Of a DNA stretch of 64,000 bases, positions 8,480 through 15,768 are shown in pieces. The position numbers and the translations under genes were made by a program. Source of the DNA: Gemmatimonadaceae bacterium (GTDB lineage Bacteria > Gemmatimonadota > Gemmatimonadetes > Gemmatimonadales > Gemmatimonadaceae); assembly GCA_025934775.1 (NCBI GenBank), contig JAICWO010000010.1:124001-188000 (forward strand), given 5' to 3'. How positions within the stretch are numbered: the first letter of the stretch is position 1; every line of letters starts with the position of its first letter. The notes below the pieces were generated by a model. That model made no database searches. It had not been told where the DNA came from and was given only the letters and a program-made list of their open reading frames with translations.

Positions 8480-9289
8480 ATGGCAAAGACAATCGTCATC
8501 ACCGGCGGCAGCGCCGGCATCGGCGAAGCGCTCGCCTACCGACTCGCCTCCGAGGGTCACGCGCTCGTTCTCGCCGCGCGCCGCGTCCGCGAGCTCGAGT
8601 CCGTCGCCGAGGAAGCCGTGCGTCGCGGCTCGCCGCGGGCGATCGTCGTCGAGGCCGACGTGACGCGCCGCGCCGACGTCGAGCGCATCGCCGATCGCGC
8701 CACCGAATTGCTCGGTGGCTTCGACGTCTGGGTGAACAACGTCGGACGCGGAATCACGCGTCACGTGCTCGACCTCACCGAGAGCGACATCGACGAGATC
8801 ATGGCGGTGAACGTGAAGTCGGCGCTTTACGGCATGCAGGTCGCGGTCGCCCACTTCGTCGAACGGCGCGCTGGCGAGGGACAGATCGTCAACATTTCGT
8901 CATTTCTCGGGCGCGTACCGCTCGCCACTCATCGCTCCGCCTACAATGGCGCGAAGGCCGCGCTGAACGCGTTGACGGCGAACCTCCGCGTGGATCTGCG
9001 AAAGTCGCATCCCGGCATTCACGTGACGCTCGTCATGCCCGGCGTGGTCGGAACGTGGTTCGGGCGCAACGCGCTCGGGTCGGCCGCCGACACGCCGATG
9101 TATTCCGGGCCCTACGTGCAGCCCGTGGACGAGGCGGCCGAGATGATCGCTCGCGCGATCGAACATCCCGTCGCGGAGCTCTACACCAATCCGACCTCGG
9201 CGGAGATGGCGCGGCGGTATTTCGAGAACGTTGAAGCCTTTGAGACCGGCAGCGACAACCCGTGGCGATCCGCTCCCGGTTCTCGATGA
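8480..9289 (+). CDS. Short-chain dehydrogenase/reductase (SDR)
   Basis: A 269-residue NAD(P)-dependent oxidoreductase of the classical SDR family. Rossmann glycine motif TGGSAGIG is at residues 8-15, with NNVG (about residue 90), the catalytic serine in NISSFLGR and the Tyr/Lys pair in YNGAK. The Arg-rich stretch after beta-2 (LAARRVRELE) suggests NADP preference. The C-terminus has a long PGVVGTWFGRNALGSA substrate loop. Its stop overlaps the amidohydrolase start by ATGA, so the two are probably co-expressed, although no joint pathway is evident. Confidence 0.93.
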   Translation: MAKTIVITGGSAGIGEALAYRLASEGHALVLAARRVRELESVAEEAVRRGSPRAIVVEADVTRRADVERIADRATELLGGFDVWVNNVGRGITRHVLDLTESDIDEIMAVNVKSALYGMQVAVAHFVERRAGEGQIVNISSFLGRVPLATHRSAYNGAKAALNALTANLRVDLRKSHPGIHVTLVMPGVVGTWFGRNALGSAADTPMYSGPYVQPVDEAAEMIARAIEHPVAELYTNPTSAEMARRYFENVEAFETGSDNPWRSAPGSR

Positions 9290-11310
9290 TGATGATGCGG
9301 TGGGTCGCGCTGGTGCTAGTGCTGGCTGCGTCAGCGGGCGCGCAACGTCCGTCGCGCACGCGCTCGGCGCCGCTGGCGATCGACGACGTGACATTGATCG
9401 ACGGAACCGGGGCCGCGCCGCGCGAGCATGTACGAATTCTCATTCGCGACGGCCGCATCGTGTCAATCGAGCACGCGGGCGGCGCGATCCCGGACTCTGT
9501 GGGCGTCATCGACGGTCGCGGCCTCTTCGCCATCCCCGGGCTCATCGACGGGCACGTCCATCTCTCCGGCACGTCGTGGGAGAACCGCGTCGACCAGCTC
9601 CATCGCACATTGCTCGGCGGCGTCACGTCGGTCTACGAGCTCGCGGGCGACACGCGCCTGAGCGGCGCTCTCGCGCGCGCCGTGATGGCGCACGAGATCG
9701 AGGGGCCGTCCATCTACTACTCGGCGCTGCTCGCGGGGCCGCCGTTCTTCATCGATCCACGCGCGATCGGGATCTCCACCGGATTCCGCGTTGGTGAAGC
9801 ACCGTGGGCGCACGCGGTCACGGCGGACAGCGATCTCGCGCGCATCATCGCCGCGGCGCACGGAACGGGCGCGGGCACGATCAAGCTCTATGCGAGCCTT
9901 GATTCCGCGGCGGCGACGCGCGCGACGCGCGAAGCGCACCGCCAGGGCATGCGCGTCGTCGCGCATGCGACGACGTTTCCCGGCAAGCCGAGCGATTTGA
10001 TTTCCGCTGGCGTCGACATGCTCGCGCACACGCCGTATCTCGTGTGGGAAGGCATGCCGCGCACGGGTGACTGGACCCATCGGGCCGCCGGTGATTTCCT
10101 CGGCGTGCGTCCGGACTCGCCCGGGATCGAGCATCTGCTCGAGTCGATGCGCGAGCACCACGTGGCGCTCAACCCCACGTTGTGGGTCTTCGCCGAGTCG
10201 CAGAAGCCCGATTCCGCGAGCCGCGTACGCACGCCATGGATGAACGCGGTGACGAAGCGCGCGTCGGACATCGGCGTCACGATCGTCGCCGGCACGGATA
10301 ACATGTACGATCCGCGCCGCGATTCGCTCCCGACGCTCCATCGCGAGCTGGAGCTCGAGGTTCGGGCCGGGCTCACGCCGATGCAGGCGCTCGTCTCGGC
10401 GACGAGCGCCACCGCGCGGGTGATCGGTATCGACAGCGCGCGTGGATCGATTGCGGCCGGCCGCGATGCGGACATCGTGCTGCTCGACGCAGATCCGCTC
10501 GATGACATTCGCAACACGCGTCGCATTCACGCGGTGATCAAGGACGGCCGCGTCGTGACGCCCAACTCGACGCGGAGTGCCGGCGGCGATGTCGCGCCAC
10601 CCGACTCCAATTCAGTCGATCCTCATGCCGTCCAGCCCGAGCGGCCCACTGTCGCCACGCACGCGTACACCGTCGCGCCAGGATATCTCGAGATCGAGAG
10701 TGGCGTCGAGCACGACGACGACGGCTCGATCGGCATACCGACCGAGCTCAAGGTCGGATTGGCGAGCCACGTGCAGCTCAGCCTCTTCGCACCCGTCGTG
10801 CGTCCGCCGAGTGTCGGGGTTGGCGCGGGCGATTTTGCCGCCGGTGTGAAATGGAGATTGTTCGACGACGCGCCTGTGCTCGGGCGCTTTGCCGTTCTGC
10901 CGTCGATCAAAGTCGCAACGGGTTCGTCGGCCGCCGGCCGCGGCACCGGGACGACGGACGAGTCGCTGCTGCTCATCTCGAGTCACGACCTCGGACCCGT
11001 CACGATGGATCTCAACGCCGGCTACACCTGGCGATCGGGAAACGGCGCGAACGCTCCGACGCGCGCTTCATTGTGGACTGCGTCGTTTGGCGGCCCGTTG
11101 TACGCGTCGCTCGGCTGGACGGCCGAGTGCTTTGGTTATCCCGCGACGCACGGCGGGGCGGGGCAGCCAGGCAGCGTCGCGCTCCTTGCCGGTCCGACGC
11201 TGCTCGCGCGGCCGTGGCTCGCGTTCGACGCCGGCTTCATCGCGCCGATCGCCGGCCCGCAGGCGCACGCGCTTTACGCGGGTGTCGTCTACAACGTTGG
11301 GCGGTTGTAG
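9286..11310 (+). CDS. Exported amidohydrolase fused to a C-terminal outer-membrane beta-barrel-like domain
   Basis: A 674-residue protein with two parts. Residues 1-20 are a signal peptide (WVALVLVLAASAGAQ). Residues about 30-430 are a metal-dependent amidohydrolase of the imidazolonepropionase/prolidase type: IPGLIDGHVHLSG with HxH at His90/His92, lysine in GTIKLYAS, VVAHATTF, AHTPYLVW and the late aspartate in VAGTDNMYD, ending with the usual DADPLDDIRNTRRI strand. After a Pro/Ser linker, residues about 455-674 look like a Phenol_MetA_deg-type beta-barrel (PTELKVGLASHVQLSLF, GDFAAGVKWRLF, YNVGRL end). ATG 9286 is chosen because it forms ATGA with the SDR stop; GTG 9262 would add 8 residues before the signal. 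The substrate is unknown, probably a cyclic amide or proline dipeptide. Confidence 0.85.
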   Translation: MMMMRWVALVLVLAASAGAQRPSRTRSAPLAIDDVTLIDGTGAAPREHVRILIRDGRIVSIEHAGGAIPDSVGVIDGRGLFAIPGLIDGHVHLSGTSWENRVDQLHRTLLGGVTSVYELAGDTRLSGALARAVMAHEIEGPSIYYSALLAGPPFFIDPRAIGISTGFRVGEAPWAHAVTADSDLARIIAAAHGTGAGTIKLYASLDSAAATRATREAHRQGMRVVAHATTFPGKPSDLISAGVDMLAHTPYLVWEGMPRTGDWTHRAAGDFLGVRPDSPGIEHLLESMREHHVALNPTLWVFAESQKPDSASRVRTPWMNAVTKRASDIGVTIVAGTDNMYDPRRDSLPTLHRELELEVRAGLTPMQALVSATSATARVIGIDSARGSIAAGRDADIVLLDADPLDDIRNTRRIHAVIKDGRVVTPNSTRSAGGDVAPPDSNSVDPHAVQPERPTVATHAYTVAPGYLEIESGVEHDDDGSIGIPTELKVGLASHVQLSLFAPVVRPPSVGVGAGDFAAGVKWRLFDDAPVLGRFAVLPSIKVATGSSAAGRGTGTTDESLLLISSHDLGPVTMDLNAGYTWRSGNGANAPTRASLWTASFGGPLYASLGWTAECFGYPATHGGAGQPGSVALLAGPTLLARPWLAFDAGFIAPIAGPQAHALYAGVVYNVGRL

Positions 11311-11391
11311 CGCGCGCGGAGTCTCGCCGACGCGGTGACCGTGCGGCATATTTGGCCCCGCACGTGCGACCCACCACCCAGGAAGGATCTC

Positions 11392-14300
11392 ATGCAGACT
11401 GTCCTGCGACGTCTCGCTCCTGTCGCGGCATTGTCACTCGCCGCGACGCCGCTCTTCGCGCAAGGACGCGGCGCCGCCGCTCCCGCCCAGAGCTTCAACG
11501 TTTCCTCGAACCCGGTACTCTCGGCGTTCCACTTCCGATCGATCGGCCCCGCCAGCATGGGCGGCCGCCTCGATGACATCGAGGTGTCGCTCAGCGATCC
11601 GAACGTCATTTACATCGGGTACGCTGTCGGAGGCGTCTTCAAGTCGGAGGACAACGGCGTCACGTTCAAGCCGGTCTTCCAGACGTACAGCAGCGCGTCG
11701 ATCGGCGACATCGCGATTCATCCGACCAACCCGAACATCCTGTACGTCGGAACGGGTGAGCCGAACAACCGCCAGACGGCATCGTTCGGCGACGGCGTCT
11801 ACAAGTCGACCGACGGCGGCAAGACGTTCACGAACGTCGGGCTCCGCGAGACGCAGTCGATCGCGCGCATCGTGATCGATCCGCGCAATCCGGAAGTCGT
11901 CTACGTCGCGTCGCCCGGGCACCTGTTTGGTCCCAACGCCGAGCGCGGCATCTTCAAGACGACGGACGGCGGCAAGACGTGGAACAAGATCAAGTACATC
12001 GACGAGAACACGGGCTTCACCGACATCGTGATGGATCCGTCGAACAGCAACGTGCTGTACGCCGCGAGCTATCAGCGTCGGCGCACGAGCTGCTGCTTCA
12101 ATGGCGGCGGCCCGGGCAGCGCCGTGTGGAAGACGGAGGACGCCGGCAAGACGTGGTCGAAGCTCACGAGCGGTCTGCCGACGGACACCTTCGGTCGCAT
12201 CGCGTTGAGCGTCGCCGCGTCGAGCCCGAACGTCGTGTACGTGCAGATCGAAGCCGGCGAGAGCGGCACCGCGTTGAAGCCCGGCTTGAGCGGTGAGGCG
12301 CTCGCCACTGGCGGCAGCGGATTCGATTGGTGCAACAACGGCGGGCCGGCGCATGGCTTCACGGGGCGCGGCGGCCGCGGCGGTGCGCAGCAGCCCGAAT
12401 CCACCGCGACCCGCAAGCCGCCGACGCCGAATCCGGCCGAAGGCGGCGTCTTCCGCTCGGACAATCGAGGCGGATCGTTCCGCTTCGTGAGCAACTGCGA
12501 CGCGCGGCCGATGTACTTCAGCCAGCTCCGCGTCGACCCCGAGAATCCGAACACGATCTACGTGGCGGGTTTGCCGGTGGCGAAGTCGCTCGACGGCGGC
12601 AAGACGTTCGCCACGCTCGATGAAGCGGGCGGCAACGGCGAGCCGGCGCACGTCGACCAGCACGCGATCTGGGTCGACCCGCGCAACAGTAAGCATCTCA
12701 TGATCGGCAACGACGGCGGCCTCGACATCACGTACGACCAGGGGAAGACCTGGGATTTCGTGAACACGATGGCGACCGGGCTCGCGTACGTCGTGACGGC
12801 CGACAATGAGCATCCTTATAACGTCTACACCGGCCTCCAGGACAACAACAGTTGGGGCGGCCCGAGCTCGAAGCGCGGGCGCGGCGGCATCACGAACATG
12901 GATTGGTTCGGTATGTGCGGCGGCGACGGCTTCTACACGGCGGTCAACGTCGATCATCCGAACATCGCGTACTGCGAGTCGCAGGACGGCAACACGCAGC
13001 GCTACGACCTGAACGCCGGCGTCACGGTGAGCATCAAGCCGAACGCCGGTCCGGCGCGCCAGGTGGCGCAGGCGGGCGGCGCGCGCGACAACTCCGCGTG
13101 CATCGACGGCCGCGCGCCTGGTGGCCGCGGCGCGGGCGGCGGCGGTCGCGGTGTCGCACGCAAGAACGTCATCAACAGCGAGCCGGGCGATCAGTATCGA
13201 TTCAACTGGAACACGCCGGTCATTCTCTCGCCGCACAATCCCGACATCGTCTACATGGGCGGCAACCGGCTCTTCAAGTCGTACGACCGCGGCACGAGCT
13301 GGGTCGCGAGCCCCGATCTCACCAAGCAGGTCGATCGGTGCAGCGTGAGCGTCATGGGCGTGGCCGGCGACAAAGCGCAGCTCTCGAAGAACGACGGCCT
13401 CTCGCAGTACAGCACGATCATCTCGCTCTCCGAGTCGCCGGTGATGCCCGGTGTCGTGTGGGCCGGCACGGATGACGGCAACCTGCAGGTGAGCCGCGAC
13501 GGCGGTCTGACGTTCACCGAAGTCGGCCACAACATCCCGGGCCTGCCGAACGGCGCGCTCACGAGCGACGATCCGTTCTGGATCTCGCGCATCGACGCAT
13601 CGCACTTCGACGCCGGCACCGCGTACGTCTCGATCGACGGCCACCGCAGCGACGACCTGCACCCGTACGTCTACGTCACGCACGACTACGGCAAGACCTT
13701 CCAGAGCGTCACGGGCGACCTGCCGAGCTATGGGAACGTGCAGGTGGTCCGCGAGGATCCGGTGAACAAGAATCTTCTCTTCGTGGGCACCGAGTTCGGG
13801 CTCTACGTCTCGACGAACGACGGCGCGCACTGGGAGAAGTTCATGAACGATTATCCCACGGTCCGCACGGATGACATTTTCATCCAGCAGCGCGAGCACG
13901 ACCTGATCGTCGCCACGCACGGCCGGAGCCTCTGGATCGCGGACGACATCTCGGCGCTCGAGCAGTTCACGCCGCAGGTGCAGTCGCAGGACAGCTACCT
14001 CTTCACGCCGCGTCCGGCGGTCGACTACAAGAACGATCTCACGAACAACCCGCACATCGGCGGCGAGAAGAATTTCGTCGGCGAGAACGCGCCGCGCGGC
14101 ACGGCGATCAGCTACTACCTCAAGTCTCCGGCGAGCGACGTGAAGCTGTCGATCGTCGACGCGATGGGCCGCACGCTGTGCACGACGAACGCCCCCAACG
14201 ACGCGGGCATTCACAAGGTGCAGTGGACGCTGGTTGCGCCGGCGCTCGCGCCGCAGGGCGGGGGCGGTGGTGGGTTCGGGGGCGGCTTTGGTGCGCAGAA

Positions 14301-14472
14301 CGGTCCGCGCGACGAGAGCTGCAGCGCGGCGTTTGGCGGCCGCGGCGGGTTCGGCGGCGGCGCGGGCAACGCGATCGTGCCGGGCACGTACAGCGCGAAG
14401 CTCACCGTGAACGGCCAGAGCTACACGAAGCCGGTCGAAGTGCTCGAGGACATCTGGTTCAAGGCACGTTGA
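11392..14472 (+). CDS. Secreted BNR/sortilin-like multi-repeat beta-propeller protein
   Basis: A 1026-residue exported protein with a signal peptide (LAPVAALSLAATPLFAQ) and at least ten Asp-box/BNR repeats, for example KSEDNGVTF, KSTDGGKTF, KTTDGGKTW, KTEDAGKTW, KSLDGGKTF, VSRDGGLTF and VTHDYGKTF. These form the VPS10/sortilin-type propellers common in large exported proteins of this type of bacterium. The C-terminal 200 residues contain an Ig/FlgD-like strand region (SYYLKSPASDVKLSIVDAMG) and a very Gly-rich tail (GGGGGGFGGGFG). Gly/Arg inserts also occur near 12365-12385 and 13110-13160. Start ATG 11392 has GGAAGG 5 bases upstream and begins the signal peptide; ATG 11335 would place 19 unrelated residues first. 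The role is undefined; a binding or scaffold function is more likely than sialidase activity. Confidence 0.9.
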   Translation: MQTVLRRLAPVAALSLAATPLFAQGRGAAAPAQSFNVSSNPVLSAFHFRSIGPASMGGRLDDIEVSLSDPNVIYIGYAVGGVFKSEDNGVTFKPVFQTYSSASIGDIAIHPTNPNILYVGTGEPNNRQTASFGDGVYKSTDGGKTFTNVGLRETQSIARIVIDPRNPEVVYVASPGHLFGPNAERGIFKTTDGGKTWNKIKYIDENTGFTDIVMDPSNSNVLYAASYQRRRTSCCFNGGGPGSAVWKTEDAGKTWSKLTSGLPTDTFGRIALSVAASSPNVVYVQIEAGESGTALKPGLSGEALATGGSGFDWCNNGGPAHGFTGRGGRGGAQQPESTATRKPPTPNPAEGGVFRSDNRGGSFRFVSNCDARPMYFSQLRVDPENPNTIYVAGLPVAKSLDGGKTFATLDEAGGNGEPAHVDQHAIWVDPRNSKHLMIGNDGGLDITYDQGKTWDFVNTMATGLAYVVTADNEHPYNVYTGLQDNNSWGGPSSKRGRGGITNMDWFGMCGGDGFYTAVNVDHPNIAYCESQDGNTQRYDLNAGVTVSIKPNAGPARQVAQAGGARDNSACIDGRAPGGRGAGGGGRGVARKNVINSEPGDQYRFNWNTPVILSPHNPDIVYMGGNRLFKSYDRGTSWVASPDLTKQVDRCSVSVMGVAGDKAQLSKNDGLSQYSTIISLSESPVMPGVVWAGTDDGNLQVSRDGGLTFTEVGHNIPGLPNGALTSDDPFWISRIDASHFDAGTAYVSIDGHRSDDLHPYVYVTHDYGKTFQSVTGDLPSYGNVQVVREDPVNKNLLFVGTEFGLYVSTNDGAHWEKFMNDYPTVRTDDIFIQQREHDLIVATHGRSLWIADDISALEQFTPQVQSQDSYLFTPRPAVDYKNDLTNNPHIGGEKNFVGENAPRGTAISYYLKSPASDVKLSIVDAMGRTLCTTNAPNDAGIHKVQWTLVAPALAPQGGGGGGFGGGFGAQNGPRDESCSAAFGGRGGFGGGAGNAIVPGTYSAKLTVNGQSYTKPVEVLEDIWFKAR

Positions 14473-14494
14473 CCCCGCAGCGGGGTTGAAAAAG

Positions 14495-14525
14495 AACGGC
14501 GCGGAGCACTTCGCTCCGCGCCGTT
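14495..14525 (+). terminator. Rho-independent terminator after the BNR gene
   Basis: A 13-bp perfect stem (14495-14507 with 14513-14525), 5-base loop and TTTT run at 14524-14527, located 20 bp after the BNR stop. A small extra palindrome (ccccgcagcgggg) immediately follows the stop. Confidence 0.85.
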
Positions 14526-14558
14526 TTCGTCCCGTGCTCAGGCATTACTTTCATATTC

Positions 14559-14819
14559 GTGGATCGACCCAGACGAACTCCGGAATACGAAGCGCACCTC
14601 AAGGAGCGCCAGGACCGCGCCGGCCGGTTCGGCTTCGCCCTCGGCTGCGTCGCCGCCGTCGCCGCGCTGGCGATCAATCTCTGGCGGATCGGGCCGCCGT
14701 GGAGCGCACTCACGATCGTCTCGGCCGTCCTGATGGCCGCCCTCAACGTGCCGATCGGCATCGCGCTCGGCCTGCTCGGCGAAAAGGTGACCCGCAAGCC
14801 CCCGGGACCGCGGCGGTAG
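14559..14819 (+). CDS. Small two-helix membrane protein, unknown function
   Basis: An 86-residue protein with a charged N-terminus (TPEYEAHLKERQDRAGRFG) and two hydrophobic helices at about residues 25-42 and 48-73 (ALTIVSAVLMAALNVPIGIA), ending in a basic tail. The start is GTG 14559. It lies in the same direction as, but after the terminator of, the BNR gene, so it needs its own promoter. I do not recognise a family. Codon use matches neighbours and the frame is closed, so it is probably real. Confidence 0.6.
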   Translation: MDRPRRTPEYEAHLKERQDRAGRFGFALGCVAAVAALAINLWRIGPPWSALTIVSAVLMAALNVPIGIALGLLGEKVTRKPPGPRR

Positions 14820-14856
14820 CACTCTGTCATCCCGAGCGAAGCGCTCCCTCCCCGTT

Positions 14857-14980
14857 GTCATCCCGAGCGGAGCCGCGTAGCGGCGGAGTCGAGGGATCTG
14901 GGCTCGTGGAGCGCGCCCGATCCCCGACGAGCCGGGATTCCTCGACTGCGCTCGCATTCGCTCGCTCCGCTCGGAATGAC
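14857..14980. repeat. 124-bp intergenic inverted-repeat element
   Basis: The ends are a 17-bp inverted pair with one mismatch: 14857-14873 (GTCATCCCGAGCGGAGC) and 14964-14980 (GCTCCGCTCGGAATGAC). The interior contains further CGAG/CTCG palindromes. A partial extra copy of the left end occurs at 14825-14847. Similar GTCATCCCGAGC...GGAATGAC elements are dispersed in many bacterial genomes. Here it sits between convergent genes, where the strong secondary structure could also stop transcription. Confidence 0.7.
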
Positions 14981-14985
14981 CCGCG

Positions 14986-15768
14986 CTACGCCTCGAACAC
15001 GAGGCTCATACACGTCACTCCGCCCTCGACTTTCGCGAACTCTGATACAGAAACTGGTATCGTCGCGAACCCCTCATCCACGAGCAGCCGCGCCGTTTCC
15101 GGGAACGCGTCCGAGACGATGATCCGGTCCCGCACCACGAGCACGTCGCCCGCCCACGGCTCGCGCGCCGGCACGCCGACGAGCCGGCTCTCCGGGAGCG
15201 GCGACACGTCGATCCAATCCCGGTTGACGAGAAAGCGTCCGTCCGCGAGCGCGCTGCACGCCGTCTTGAGATGCAAGCAGCCCCGCACCGGGACCGCCGT
15301 CACCTGGTAGCCGTACGGCCGCACGATCTCGCGCAGCGCCTCGACCGCCGGCGCGTTCGTCCGCGGCGAGAGTCCTACGTAGAGCGAGCGCCCGGCGCGC
15401 ACCACGTCGCCGCCGTCGATCGTCGCCGGAAGCGACACGCGCGCCACCGGCCGGTGCGCGCGAAGCACGGGCTCGATCCCCAGCGGCTCGCCGCGCCGCG
15501 ACGGTGCGCCCATCGACATCATGACCGCGATCTCGTCGAGCACGATCGCCGTGTCCTCGACGAACACGCCGTCCGGCATCTCGCGATTCACCTCGAGCGC
15601 GATCACATCCGCGCCGCAACTCGTCAGCGCATCGCGATAGCCGGCGTGCTGCTCGCGCGCGCGCGCGTAGTCGACACGGCTGTCCGGCACGTACGTCCGC
15701 TCGCCCTCCTGCATCCTGAGCGAAGGCAGGTTGGTGATCGCGATCAGGCGGCCGGGCGCGGGCGTCAT
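14986..15768 (-). CDS. Dimethylarginine dimethylaminohydrolase (DDAH) family protein
   Basis: A 260-residue member of the arginine-deiminase (GME) superfamily. DDAH converts N-omega-methylated arginine to citrulline and methylamines. Visible active-site elements are FVEDTAIV (Glu/Asp guanidinium binders), DGGDVVR, the catalytic His in CLHLKTACS and the nucleophilic Cys in GGVTCMSLVFEA at the C-terminus. The length matches bacterial DDAH (about 255-260). Its ATG overlaps the stop of the MFS-spermidine synthase gene (ATGA, 15765-15768), so both come from one transcript. A related hydrolase acting on another guanidino substrate cannot be excluded, but the motif set favours DDAH. Confidence 0.85.
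   Translation of the reverse strand: MTPAPGRLIAITNLPSLRMQEGERTYVPDSRVDYARAREQHAGYRDALTSCGADVIALEVNREMPDGVFVEDTAIVLDEIAVMMSMGAPSRRGEPLGIEPVLRAHRPVARVSLPATIDGGDVVRAGRSLYVGLSPRTNAPAVEALREIVRPYGYQVTAVPVRGCLHLKTACSALADGRFLVNRDWIDVSPLPESRLVGVPAREPWAGDVLVVRDRIIVSDAFPETARLLVDEGFATIPVSVSEFAKVEGGVTCMSLVFEA

Noticed and set aside
11434-14214. 926-residue minus-strand frame opposite the BNR protein
   Set aside because: Antisense shadow without domains, overlapping a gene with signal peptide and BNR repeats.
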